This document shows, one piece after another, positions 54,089 to 63,169 of a stretch of 64,000 bases of DNA. The notes beneath the pieces are model-generated. The model was not told where the DNA came from. It worked only from the letters and a program-made list of their open reading frames with translations, and ran no database searches. The translations under genes were made by a program, and so were the position numbers. The stretch spans positions 9,433 to 73,432 of the forward strand of contig CBFIBQ010000016.1 in the NCBI GenBank assembly GCA_965660875.1, read 5' to 3'. Origin of the DNA: UBA6770 sp965660875. Lineage in GTDB: Bacteria > Bacteroidota > Bacteroidia > Flavobacteriales_G > Salibacteraceae. Each line of letters begins with the position of its first letter. Position 1 is the first letter of the stretch.

Positions 54089-55430
54089 GACCTATAGGTA
54101 TATTCATTACTTCTTGACAGAAATGGCAATTGATTTAATCATCATTATTGCCTCGCTTTATTCCACATTCGATCAAGAGCATTTCCCGTTAACAGCAGTG
54201 GTGTTCATTGGAGGCGCTTGGCTTGGGGCTAATTTATTCTCAATTCCTACCGGAAACAGGCGCTATATAAGCTATGTACACACATTCTACCGTATAGTTC
54301 AACCCTTTCTGGTTTTTAGTATGCTTTACGCTTTTGTGCTGGAATTATTCTACCCCAATTGGGAGTTAAACGGGCAAGTGATTAAATACTTCGCCTTCTT
54401 ATTTATATTGCTTATAACTGGAAAAGCATGTTTTGTTTTCGCATTAAGAGTTTATCGAAAATTGGGATTTGGATTTTCTAATTATGTGATAATTTCAGAA
54501 GGGGGAAGGGGTAACGAAGCAAGGTCCTTTTTCGATCAACGCAAGGAAGGAGGGTTTCAATTTAAGGGGGAGTGGAGTTGGAGTTCGGACGAAGTTTCTT
54601 CTTCAAAGGAAATGGCCGAGTATTTTAATGCAAATAACATTGATGAAGTATATGTGGTTGAGTCCGAAATAAATGAGCATCAATTGCCCTTAGTATTAAA
54701 AGCAGCAACTAGAGAAGGTGCAGGGGTATTTGTTTTTCCTCTTAAAGCTACCAAATACATACGGTTTTACAACTTTAGATATATAAATAACAGTTCGATT
54801 GATGAAGTAAGAAAAGGTCCTTTGTTTAGACCGATAAATGCCGCGAGAAAAAGGTTGTTCGACATTTTTTTTTCGTGCATTGTATGCCTCACTGTTCTTT
54901 CTTGGCTTCTTCCTTTGCTTGCGGTATTGATTAAACTGGATAGCAAAGGGCCTGTATTTTTCTTTCAAAAACGTGCAGGTAAGAACGGAAAGATGTTTAC
55001 CTGCCTCAAATTGAGAACCATGAGGGTAAACGATGGAGCTCACGTGTCACAAGCTAGGCCTGATGATGATCGTATAACTCGGTTAGGAAAGTTTTTGCGA
55101 GCTTCAAGTTTGGATGAGTTGCCTCAGTTTTTAAATGTGCTTTGGGGAAATATGTCTGTCGTTGGGCCACGCCCACACATTGACATGCTTAACCGAAAAT
55201 TTGAATCAGAAATTTCCGAGTATTCTAAACGAATGTGGGTGAAACCAGGAATAACGGGATTAAGCCAAACCTATGGTTATCGTGGTTTAACAGAAGGTGT
55301 AGATCAAATGAGAACACGAGTAAATGCTGATGTAGTTTACATCATGAATTGGACATTGCTCTTGGATATTCGAATTATTTGGAAAACCATTACGGAAAGC
55401 TTTCTTTTTGGTGATGAGAACGCCTACTAG
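54078..55430 (+). CDS. Polyprenyl-phosphate sugar phosphotransferase (WcaJ/PglC-like)
   Basis: A 450-aa initiating phosphoglycosyltransferase. The N-terminal half has about four helices and a Rossmann-like domain (VVESEINEHQLPLVLKAATREG); the C-terminal catalytic domain begins RKRLFDIFFSCIVCLTVLSWLLP with its re-entrant helix, then KRAGKNGKMFTCLKLRTMRV and RASSLDELPQFLNVLWGNMSVVGPRPH, whose Asp-Glu is the catalytic pair. Such enzymes attach the first sugar phosphate to undecaprenyl phosphate. It is the last gene of this transcript and converges on the O-antigen-ligase-like gene with nested stops CTAG. This anchors the locus as an undecaprenyl-linked glycan pathway. Confidence 0.88.
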   Translation: MQTKTYRYIHYFLTEMAIDLIIIIASLYSTFDQEHFPLTAVVFIGGAWLGANLFSIPTGNRRYISYVHTFYRIVQPFLVFSMLYAFVLELFYPNWELNGQVIKYFAFLFILLITGKACFVFALRVYRKLGFGFSNYVIISEGGRGNEARSFFDQRKEGGFQFKGEWSWSSDEVSSSKEMAEYFNANNIDEVYVVESEINEHQLPLVLKAATREGAGVFVFPLKATKYIRFYNFRYINNSSIDEVRKGPLFRPINAARKRLFDIFFSCIVCLTVLSWLLPLLAVLIKLDSKGPVFFFQKRAGKNGKMFTCLKLRTMRVNDGAHVSQARPDDDRITRLGKFLRASSLDELPQFLNVLWGNMSVVGPRPHIDMLNRKFESEISEYSKRMWVKPGITGLSQTYGYRGLTEGVDQMRTRVNADVVYIMNWTLLLDIRIIWKTITESFLFGDENAY

Positions 55431-56683
55431 TCTTCACGTTTGCAAAAAAGAGCAATAGATGCGATAACAGCAAATTGAACTAAACCATGTTGCCTTTCAA
55501 GTGCAGATTCTGTTAAAAGAAATAATGCAAACAGAGAGAAGAATACTAGAATATGCAAGCTTAAATTTCTACTTTTCCAAATACATACTGTCACCATACT
55601 GATAAGGGCTACTAACCCTAAAAGCCCAGTAGATAGCCATTCTTGTAGATACTGATTGTGGGGGTTGTAATTTTGATATCCTACTGGATTCGGATTATCT
55701 AAATCCATATAAAGGTTGCGTTCCTTGTAGCGAAGAAACAATTCATGTTGCAAATCCCCTGAACCTACTCCTGAAATGAATACATTTTCTTCATTTAAGG
55801 TTCTCCACGTCTGTTGCCAAAGAACTAGCCTCAAAGTGAATCCATTAAATTCTGAGTCATACTTATATTGTTCTTGGGAACTAATTACCTTCCAATTTGA
55901 ATCGTAAATTTCAAAAAAGCGTTCAAATGCTTTAGTGTTTAAAAGAACCGCCAAACCTATTCCTATAAAGGCACAAATTGCAATGAGTGATTTAAGGTGA
56001 TTCCTACTTCTTATGACTTGGAAGCCTAAGGCAATAAAAAATATAAATAGCCCAACTAATATAGTTTTGGAAGAGAGCAACACAATAACTAAGAGTAAGG
56101 TTATGCTAATAAAGCCATCGACTAGAAAAACCTTATTAAGGTTTAGTTTTCTGTGCTTGTAAATGAAAAAACAGAGGGCTGTTGCCAACGACAAACTGAG
56201 GTAAACGGCATGGATGTATTGGTCTAATGAATTTGCGAGTTCGTGATAGTAAAAAACCGAATGGTTGCCAGTATTTATAAATTGAGAACCAGCAAAAAAT
56301 AGCATGACGATGCTTGCGCCAAATAACAAGTAGCTAAACCATGAAAACAATTTGTACACTACTGTTTGGCTTAATTGGGGGCCAGTTGATAAGACAAGAG
56401 GAAGTAGCAATACGGCTATTTTTTTTTCAAGATTAAAAGCGGCTATTGCAGTATTATCAGAAATAACAAGACCATATATTTGAGCCAAGTAATAACCAAA
56501 AAACGGGAGAATAAAGAGATAGTTCTTTGAAAGTAGTTCCCATTTTTCGTTTGGTCTATTTGCAAAAAGCCAAATTCCAACCAGTAAGATTATGGACCAA
56601 CTATTCAGTAAAAAAAAGAAGGGGGCCGTGCAGAGTACCGCACCTATCAAAAAAAAGTAAACCTTTTTGATTTGATCTTGCAT
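55427..56683 (-). CDS. O-antigen ligase/polymerase-like membrane protein
   Basis: A 418-aa polytopic protein with about 12 helices. It has a long periplasmic loop between helices 9 and 10 with NGFTLRLVLWQQTWRTLNEENVFISGVGSGDL and a HNQYLQEWLSTGLLGL motif, which matches the O-antigen ligase (WaaL/Wzy_C) superfamily, where a His and Arg in this loop are catalytic. It either ligates the finished chain or polymerises repeat units; the NPHNQYLQ pattern favours the ligase superfamily. It is the last gene of the leftward glycan operon, 1 nt after the DUF1972-type gene. Confidence 0.75.
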   Translation of the reverse strand: MQDQIKKVYFFLIGAVLCTAPFFFLLNSWSIILLVGIWLFANRPNEKWELLSKNYLFILPFFGYYLAQIYGLVISDNTAIAAFNLEKKIAVLLLPLVLSTGPQLSQTVVYKLFSWFSYLLFGASIVMLFFAGSQFINTGNHSVFYYHELANSLDQYIHAVYLSLSLATALCFFIYKHRKLNLNKVFLVDGFISITLLLVIVLLSSKTILVGLFIFFIALGFQVIRSRNHLKSLIAICAFIGIGLAVLLNTKAFERFFEIYDSNWKVISSQEQYKYDSEFNGFTLRLVLWQQTWRTLNEENVFISGVGSGDLQHELFLRYKERNLYMDLDNPNPVGYQNYNPHNQYLQEWLSTGLLGLVALISMVTVCIWKSRNLSLHILVFFSLFALFLLTESALERQHGLVQFAVIASIALFCKRED

Positions 56684-56684
56684 C

Positions 56685-57785
56685 TCAGTTTTGGATTAGA
56701 GAATGGATTACCTGTTGATACTTACCAATGATTCTGTCCCAGGAATATGAATTCTGAATTCTATCGCGGTTGGCCTTAATCCACGGATTTGCAATTTCTC
56801 GATTAAAACTATTGGATTGCTCTATTAAGTCTTTAGTGGAGTTAAAATAAATGGCGTTTTCACCCAAAATGCTTTTATTGAATTGGTTATTGTGCGCACA
56901 AATTGGAGTTCCCGCAGCCATGGCTTCTAGCAGGGAAGGGTTCGTGCCACCTACAGAATGTCCGTGGTAATACAGATAGCAGTACTGCCTTAAATGATTG
57001 AGTTTATCCAAGTCGTAAATACCTTGAGTAAAAAGAAATCTTTTGTTGTTCTGGTACTCATTCAAGAGATACATTCCAAGGGGAGTGGTCATATTTCCGA
57101 CAACAACCAACTTTCTATTTATTTCGTTTTTCGAATGAGACTCAAGAATTTCTCGAACATGATTTTCGGGTTCCATTCGAGCAATCAGCAGATCGTATTC
57201 GTAAGGAACAAGTCCAAATTCGTTTAAATACTTTGGTTCATTAGCACAGAATAGAGTTGCGCCGTATGCAATCAAGGTAGCTTCTTTGGAGTATTTGCTT
57301 TCCAGGTAGCGCTGAATTCCTTGATTGTCAGCGATTAGAACATCGCTAAATTTTGCTCCAAGCCATTCTGCCAGTTTAAGAAATTGCTTTACAGGTCTGT
57401 TATACTTGCTTCTTTTCCATTCCAACCCGTCCATGTTGGTAGCTACTTTTGCCTTAGAGGGCATCAACCACCACCATATGGTACTACTGGTATACCCCAA
57501 TTGAATAATGACATCAAAATTTCGTTTTCGAGCATCTAGAATACAATTCAAATCATAAATGAATTGCCCAGCCGTACCAATTCGTTTCTCGGCATCATAA
57601 CAATGAATTATGTTTACTCCAAGCCATTCTTTTTGTTGGTAAGGATGGTCGTGAACATTGTACACCCAAACGTCAAACCCACGCTTTAGTAAACCCACGC
57701 TTAAGTATTCAGCAAGTTGACCAAAACCTCCATAGTGGTTTGGAATTCCTCTTGAGCCTAATATAGCAACTTTAATTTTAGCCAT
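56685..57785 (-). CDS. DUF1972/rhamnosyltransferase-like GT4 glycosyltransferase
   Basis: A 366-aa GT-B glycosyltransferase. The N-terminal domain begins VAILGSRGIPNHYGGFGQLAEYLSVGL, the DUF1972 (rhamnosyltransferase-associated) signature, and the C-terminal Glycos_transf_1-like domain holds GNMTTPLG..YLYYHGHSVGGTNPSLLEAMAAGTPICAHN with the E(x)7E donor motif. DUF1972 proteins often add rhamnose or related deoxysugars. The start overlaps the next upstream GT4 gene by 8 nt. Confidence 0.8.
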   Translation of the reverse strand: MAKIKVAILGSRGIPNHYGGFGQLAEYLSVGLLKRGFDVWVYNVHDHPYQQKEWLGVNIIHCYDAEKRIGTAGQFIYDLNCILDARKRNFDVIIQLGYTSSTIWWWLMPSKAKVATNMDGLEWKRSKYNRPVKQFLKLAEWLGAKFSDVLIADNQGIQRYLESKYSKEATLIAYGATLFCANEPKYLNEFGLVPYEYDLLIARMEPENHVREILESHSKNEINRKLVVVGNMTTPLGMYLLNEYQNNKRFLFTQGIYDLDKLNHLRQYCYLYYHGHSVGGTNPSLLEAMAAGTPICAHNNQFNKSILGENAIYFNSTKDLIEQSNSFNREIANPWIKANRDRIQNSYSWDRIIGKYQQVIHSLIQN

Positions 57786-58863
57786 TTACCACCTCCTTGT
57801 AGGCTTCTAAAGTTTTTTCGGCAGCATTTTGCCAGTTGTATTTATCCGAAATCAAAAGATGAATGGATTTTGTATAAGGGCTGTTATATGCGGTTGTTAC
57901 AGCGTTTGCGATAGAATTAATATCGTTGGGTTCGCAATAAAATGCATTGTCCTTAAAGTACTCGCTCGTGTCTCCTTTATTGGTAATAACTATGTTGCAT
58001 CCGCAGAATGCGGCTTCTAAATTTACTAGTCCTGTAGTTTCAAACCAACTCGGTAGTGCGTGCACTTTTGCGTTTTGATAGAGTGCAATTAAGGCTTGCG
58101 TGCTGGAAAATGGTAAAAATTCAATTTGTTTTGGTGTTTCGTTAGCAGCATTTCTACATTCCAAATAATAGCTTTTTTGATTCGGGCTTGCATCTCCAAT
58201 TATGGTTAAATGCAAAGGAGTTTGTTGAATAGCACGAATTAAATTCAATTGATTTTTGCGTTGTTCAATTCTCCCAACACAAAGAACACCACTTCTTTTT
58301 CCTGTGTTTATCTCGATTGGGTATTCACTTAAATCAATTCCATTTGGAATTACCTTACAAGGAGCTTTTACGCCATAATCTCTGAGAAGGCGCTTACCTT
58401 CACTTTCAGAGTTAGGTAAAACCATGCTTGATTTATTCAAAATGAACTTAATGGAATTTCGGTGCCCCTTTGCTAAATAATTAAAACTACCGAGACTTTC
58501 TTTTCTCAATAATGCCCTGGCTATGGTTTTAAAATATTCAACAGCATCACGACCTAATAGATCTTGTACAGATGCTAAAATGCCTCCTCGAACTTTTTTG
58601 TCAACCTCAGAATAGTCTACGTAAATGCTACTCACTACAAAGGGAGTATTGCTTTTCATACAGTGGGCTAAAATTACATTTGGGCGAATTAGATTAAAAA
58701 AGTGTAGCACATCATATTCTGAGTAGTTTGGAACAGAGTCATTAGTCCAGAAATCGACCTTAACACCCATTTGTCGCAAATAATGAGCTGTTTTTTCAGC
58801 CTGAATGGTATCTCCCCCTTTCGATTCAAACCAATTACTTCGACCAATCATTAATACTCTCAT
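57778..58863 (-). CDS. GT4 glycosyltransferase
   Basis: A 361-aa GT-B glycosyltransferase. IGRSNWFESKGGDTIQAEKTAHYL is the acceptor-side start; VLCVGRIEQRKNQLNLIRAI and ALPSWFETTGLVNLEAAFCGCNIVITNKGDTSEY carry the donor-binding motifs (E(x)7E). Cytoplasmic, adding a sugar to the lipid-linked intermediate. It overlaps the polymerase-like gene by 4 nt and the DUF1972 gene by 8 nt. Confidence 0.82.
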   Translation of the reverse strand: MRVLMIGRSNWFESKGGDTIQAEKTAHYLRQMGVKVDFWTNDSVPNYSEYDVLHFFNLIRPNVILAHCMKSNTPFVVSSIYVDYSEVDKKVRGGILASVQDLLGRDAVEYFKTIARALLRKESLGSFNYLAKGHRNSIKFILNKSSMVLPNSESEGKRLLRDYGVKAPCKVIPNGIDLSEYPIEINTGKRSGVLCVGRIEQRKNQLNLIRAIQQTPLHLTIIGDASPNQKSYYLECRNAANETPKQIEFLPFSSTQALIALYQNAKVHALPSWFETTGLVNLEAAFCGCNIVITNKGDTSEYFKDNAFYCEPNDINSIANAVTTAYNSPYTKSIHLLISDKYNWQNAAEKTLEAYKEVVNG

Positions 58864-60080
58864 GCCAAGGTAGGTGTTTTACTTCGCCGAATAGAAAAGT
58901 GGTGGAAGCCAGGAGTGAAGGCAATAACCCAAATTACATACTCGGCAATATTGGTTAAATAGCTCCCTGTAAACTGGTACAGAAATATATAACTAAACAT
59001 GGCAAATCGATAGTAGTTGGTGTATACTTTGGTTTTGAAAAAAAGGTAAAATTGAATAAACAACCGAAACACTAAACCCACTATTCCAAAGGTAGAAATG
59101 GTTTCGCCGATAGCAGCTGGAATTCGAATTATTGGAATGTCGTCCATTTGGTATTTGTAATACTCACGGACTACTTCTTCACCTACAACTTTCATTTGTC
59201 CAAGTCCACATCCAAACCAATAACTCTTTAATTCTATCATTTGAAACGAGAGTTTCCAAGCTTCAATCGTGCGTCCTTTTCCACTTGTGTCTTTTCCCTG
59301 AAAAAGGTCTTCAATACGCAAATAAAGTAGATTGTCTGGGTAAAATATGGTAAGACCTACAAACACAAATATAACAGCTGCAGTAAAAAAAGCGAGCATA
59401 TAAAAAGGTGTTCTGCGTTTAACTAGCTTTTTGAGAAATAAGAGTACGGTTACCACTAACGCAAAAGTCAATGCACTTAGCACTCCCAGCGAAAAAGAAA
59501 GTAATAGAGGTAAACCTACTAATATGATGATTGCGAAAATTTGTTTGGTGCTGTATCGTTTGGTCATTATACCTAACAAGTAATACAAGGCCACGGGAAC
59601 TAAGAGCGTGGAATAGTACGAAGGTTCATAGGTAAGCATTTTGAGTCGGTTTACTTGCGCAATTTCTTGAGTTAGTTTTTTGTCGTACCAGAAATAATCA
59701 CTAAACGGTGTAAAATAGAAGAACAAAGCCAAAAGCAATAATCCGAAATTGATAATTAGAATTTTACCATAAAGTTTTTCTAAAGGAAGCCCTTGCTTTA
59801 ATGCTACGGCAAACGCAAAAACAAAGAGGTATATAGTTAAGTAGAGTACACTCGATTTGAGGTAATAAAATAAATCAATGCCAATAAAAAAATGCGCAAG
59901 AAATAGAGGTAGTAGTATGGCTAGAAAATAACCAAGGGCATTTTTATAGCCTGAGCCAACGATGTACACATAAAACAGCGGGGTAAGAAAGGTGGTGTAA
60001 AGCAATCCTTCAGGAAGCAAAAAGCTGTTGAAGAAAAAGTAAACAACAGCCAACAACAATATAACCCTAACGTTTTTCAT
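58860..60080 (-). CDS. Wzy-like polymerase/membrane protein
   Basis: A 406-aa protein with about 11-12 helices and one longer loop (NLLYLRIEDLFQGKDTSGKGRTIEAWKLSFQMIELKSYWFGCGLGQ). The loop pattern GRTIEAWKLS followed by GxGLGQ is that of O-antigen polymerase/ligase family proteins (Wzy_C). With another ligase-like protein in the same operon, I infer this is the repeat-unit polymerase, but the roles could be reversed. It overlaps the genes on both sides by 4 nt. Confidence 0.65.
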   Translation of the reverse strand: MKNVRVILLLAVVYFFFNSFLLPEGLLYTTFLTPLFYVYIVGSGYKNALGYFLAILLPLFLAHFFIGIDLFYYLKSSVLYLTIYLFVFAFAVALKQGLPLEKLYGKILIINFGLLLLALFFYFTPFSDYFWYDKKLTQEIAQVNRLKMLTYEPSYYSTLLVPVALYYLLGIMTKRYSTKQIFAIIILVGLPLLLSFSLGVLSALTFALVVTVLLFLKKLVKRRTPFYMLAFFTAAVIFVFVGLTIFYPDNLLYLRIEDLFQGKDTSGKGRTIEAWKLSFQMIELKSYWFGCGLGQMKVVGEEVVREYYKYQMDDIPIIRIPAAIGETISTFGIVGLVFRLFIQFYLFFKTKVYTNYYRFAMFSYIFLYQFTGSYLTNIAEYVIWVIAFTPGFHHFSIRRSKTPTLA

Positions 60081-61576
60081 TGTTTTACTTCTGATTCAAT
60101 GGCTTTTAACCCAAGAGAAATAGCCCTAAAAGGGTTCTTGTGAATTTGAGATAAGATCAAGTAAGAATTAGCTACAATCAGCATTACCCCCAGCCATTGC
60201 CACGAGTTACTATCTGTTACAATTAGACTCAAGTACAAAATTACTCCTATTGTTCCCAACATGCTTTTTGTAAGATCAGAAACAGGAATACGAATTACTG
60301 AACGGAATAAAACTATTCGCTGCAAGGGAAGGTACACACACTGCGAAAAGAATAATCCGTATAAAAGACCCATCACACCCCATAAAGCATAGCCCGTTAA
60401 AGCAAATAAAGTATTTAGAGTTTTATTGGTCATGTCGAGTAGGGTATTTGTTTTTGCACGTCCAGTACCCATAAAAAATACCGAAGGTAAATAGGTAAAT
60501 GCGGTTAAACCGGCCAATGCACTGAATAGCAAAATATAGAACTCGCTTCTTTGCGCTTTTTCCGGACCAAGCCATAAGGTTAACCCAATATCACTAAAAA
60601 AATAAAAGGACAGAAGAGATCCTATAACACCTAGATACAAGATTGAATTTGTGTTTTGAAATAATTTGAATAGGCCTTGGTTTTTCTCTTTTTGAGCTGA
60701 AATATTCGGGAATAGCCAACTTATAGAGGCTTGATAAACCATATACAGCTGCCGAAATACTAAAAACCCAATAGAGTAATATGCTAGTTCTTCTAACCCT
60801 ACGAAAAACGCCACAGCCATTTTATCTACTTGGTTGGATAAAGTGGTAAAAACCACTTGAATCCAGTTCCAACGAGCAAAATCGAATACGTGTTTAAATA
60901 CTTCTCGATTAAAACTAAAGTTTAATTCGGTTGAATAAAAGTGCTTGGAAACATATATAAATTCTAAAGAGCACATGAGAGCCATTGTGCCTATTATACC
61001 CAAGAAAAACTCGTAAAGTCCAAAACCTGAAATAACTAAGAGCACATTACTGGCAATAATCAGTAGTTTGCTAACTAAGGAGAATTTTGAAGCAATATCG
61101 TACCTTCCATATCCTTTTAAAACACTGAGGTTAAACATTTCTACCATCTTTAGAATGAGTCCAATAAATGCAACTGGTAAAAGTTCATAAAACTGGTATT
61201 GGCTCGCAGTGGAAATTGATGTCCATGAAAGATTGGGTTGGAGATGAGCAATTAGAAAGCCAGCAGAAATACCTACAGAAGCTGCGAGAATTAATAAGAT
61301 AAATAAAGTGGAAATTAATTTCTTTATCTCAGAGGTTTGATGTAACGCCCGATAAGCTGAGATGTACTTTATAAGTGTTTCGTTAACACCAAACCCTAGC
61401 ACATCTAAAAATGCCAAAGAGCTGTTAATTAGCATCCACAACCCGTATTGGTTTACCCCAAGTTTGGTTATAAAAAGGGGGGTGGCAGCTAGAAGAGCTA
61501 AAGGAAAAATAACTACTTCTAAAACGCTCCAAAAAGCATTTAAAAAGGAAGCGTTTTTATAAAACGAAAAGCTCAC
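60077..61576 (-). CDS. Wzx-type flippase (polysaccharide transporter)
   Basis: A 499-aa multi-pass protein with about 12-14 helices. The start MSFSFYKNASFLNAFWSVLEVVIFPLALLAATPLFITKLG and the LLINSSLAFLDVLGFGVNETLIKYISAY segment match polysaccharide-biosynthesis flippases. FSVLKGYGRYDIASKFSLVSKLLIIASNVLL resembles the internal repeat of the MOP superfamily. It would flip undecaprenyl-linked units to the periplasm. It overlaps the Wzy-like gene by 4 nt and lies 6 nt after the Wzz-like gene. Confidence 0.8.
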   Translation of the reverse strand: MSFSFYKNASFLNAFWSVLEVVIFPLALLAATPLFITKLGVNQYGLWMLINSSLAFLDVLGFGVNETLIKYISAYRALHQTSEIKKLISTLFILLILAASVGISAGFLIAHLQPNLSWTSISTASQYQFYELLPVAFIGLILKMVEMFNLSVLKGYGRYDIASKFSLVSKLLIIASNVLLVISGFGLYEFFLGIIGTMALMCSLEFIYVSKHFYSTELNFSFNREVFKHVFDFARWNWIQVVFTTLSNQVDKMAVAFFVGLEELAYYSIGFLVFRQLYMVYQASISWLFPNISAQKEKNQGLFKLFQNTNSILYLGVIGSLLSFYFFSDIGLTLWLGPEKAQRSEFYILLFSALAGLTAFTYLPSVFFMGTGRAKTNTLLDMTNKTLNTLFALTGYALWGVMGLLYGLFFSQCVYLPLQRIVLFRSVIRIPVSDLTKSMLGTIGVILYLSLIVTDSNSWQWLGVMLIVANSYLILSQIHKNPFRAISLGLKAIESEVKQ

Positions 61577-61582
61577 AGGAAC

Positions 61583-62476
61583 CTATTCGGAAACTGGCTT
61601 GTATTTAAACAGCGCATATAATATCCCTAAAAGCAATCCACCAATAGCAAAGAAAATAATATGTCTTATCCTCGGGAATATGGGTTTTTCGTTGGGTGTA
61701 AAACCGCTTACCACCTTTACAGATTTTAAAGTTTTGAGTTCTTCCTGTTTGTAAATAAGGTGATCATAAGTATTTTCGTATTGTTGGAATATTGCAACAG
61801 GGTTTATAGGTTCACCATAAACTAATCCATCACTTTTACCCCTGGGTTCAATGCTGCGCTCAACAATTGTTTTTAAGTTGTCTAATCGAATCAACTCGGA
61901 TTTAAGCTGAGTTATTTTGGCTTTTATTATATTGGTTCTTTTGTTCCTCAATTCGGTAGTAAAAGGTTGGTTTTCAATCCAGCTTACTATAGCTTGCTGA
62001 TACTTAGGTAAAAGCTCATTCGACGAAGTTTCAATTTCGATAAAAAATTGCCTTTTCTCAACTACTGTATCTTTTTCAGCCAACTCTTTTTTGGCGTGAT
62101 CCAAGTACTTAAAGTCGTAAATTTCTATCGCAGCATCTAGACTTATCCCTAATCCTTGCGCCAAGGATCCGTACGATTTATCGTCCGCTAATTTCCCTAA
62201 TAACTCTACTAGCCCTTTATTCGTCTGATTGTCGGTGTCTTTAGTAAATAATTGAAGGTGGGAAATATATTTTTTTGGTGCAAAAAAGTAAATTCCAATA
62301 CCCGAAATCCCGCCTAGAAAGAAAAAGACCAATACAATAGATATGTGTTTGACTATAGAGCTCTTTAAATATCTAAACCCATTGCTAATTCTATTCATTT
62401 GGGCTAGGAACCAGGCAATTAGAGGTTCAAAATCTACTTCTTCCGATTTCTCTTGTGTTTGATGCTTTTCATCCAT
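61583..62476 (-). CDS. Wzz-like chain-length determinant
   Basis: A 297-aa membrane protein with two helices (about 45-68 and 265-285), the expected Wzz layout. Between them lies a periplasmic region with coiled-coil helices (RTNIIKAKITQLKSELIRLDNLKTIVE) and the typical YDHLIYKQEELKTLKSVKVVSGFTPNEKPIFPR segment, whose Pro-rich turn precedes the second helix. There is no kinase domain, so it belongs to the Wzx/Wzy group rather than Wzc. It is the first gene of the leftward operon, with a TACATTTG box (minus strand) 17 nt upstream of its ATG. Confidence 0.8.
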   Translation of the reverse strand: MDEKHQTQEKSEEVDFEPLIAWFLAQMNRISNGFRYLKSSIVKHISIVLVFFFLGGISGIGIYFFAPKKYISHLQLFTKDTDNQTNKGLVELLGKLADDKSYGSLAQGLGISLDAAIEIYDFKYLDHAKKELAEKDTVVEKRQFFIEIETSSNELLPKYQQAIVSWIENQPFTTELRNKRTNIIKAKITQLKSELIRLDNLKTIVERSIEPRGKSDGLVYGEPINPVAIFQQYENTYDHLIYKQEELKTLKSVKVVSGFTPNEKPIFPRIRHIIFFAIGGLLLGILYALFKYKPVSE

Positions 62477-62493
62477 TTTTTAGGTGTATCGTA

Positions 62494-62501
62494 CAAATGT
62501 A
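62494..62501 (-). promoter_or_regulatory. -7 box for Wzz-led glycan operon
   Basis: CAAATGTA on the plus strand reads TACATTTG on the minus strand, matching TAnnTTTG, 17 nt upstream of the Wzz-like ATG. No clear -33 TTG. Confidence 0.45.
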
Positions 62502-63100
62502 GCGTTTTGAATTATAGATAAAATACTAGGAATTGTACCTTGTTTTAAATTGTTGTTATGGTCACCCGAAGTAGCTTTCTGAAAAAACTAAGTTTAATCC
62601 TTCCTGCTATCCCAGTTTTGGGAGCAAAGGGTTGTGCTATCGGCAATGAGTAAAGTGATAAATCTAGCCTTGATAAAAGCACCATTACGCCTATTAAACC
62701 AGTAGTTCTGTCTAGTTGGAAATTCGGTTGTAAAGCCAGCGAAAAAGCTTTGGGAATCTCTTGAATCAGGAGGCAAACACTACTAAAAGAATGGTCTTAA
62801 TGTTTTTGATACTCAGGCTAATTAATTGCCCTATTAAGGATATAATTCCAAACAAATATAACCTTGAATTTAAAAGTTAAACAAGAGATGAGTTGGTATA
62901 TAGCGCCCTGTTTTGAGTATAAATGTTAGGTTCTAAATTAAGGATTGGAACTATTTAAAATAAACTGTACCTGTGCACTTTAAGACCTAAATTGGCTATG
63001 AAGATTTATTATTCAATAAGTATAGAAGAACATTAACCATTTCACCTAAATCAATGCTCATTTTATTGATAAAATCAACCCTTCATTATTACTGAATAAA

Positions 63101-63156
63101 ATACAACGTCCCTGCTACTGCGCGTTTCTAATGCACTATACACCTTGTTGTGAGCA
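63101..63156. repeat. Imperfect inverted-repeat element, cassette-boundary-like
   Basis: A 56-bp stretch with inverted ends ATACAAC and GTTGTGAGCA and a GC-richer middle with CGCG. It lies just beyond the 3' end of the two-gene minus-strand unit. The terminal ACAAC...GTTGT pair resembles attC-type recombination sites, but the core triplets do not fit the RYYYAAC/GTTRRRY consensus exactly. Confidence 0.4.
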
Positions 63157-63169
63157 GTTTTTTATTTTT

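Larger units (their letters stand above)
62477..63169. other. Gene-poor 690-bp spacer
   Basis: Holds a -7 box for the leftward glycan operon at one end and an inverted-repeat element at the other. The only longer frame is a 60-codon leftward one at 62594-62776 with no signal, helix or family feature; it is not called. A short inverted CCCAGTTTTGGG lies near 62610. I see no RNA gene or transposase remnant I can support. Confidence 0.4.

Noticed and set aside
62594..62776. 60-codon leftward frame in the gene-poor spacer
   Set aside because: No signal peptide, helix, family motif or start context, and its composition does not look coding. Possibly a degraded remnant, but nothing supports that.
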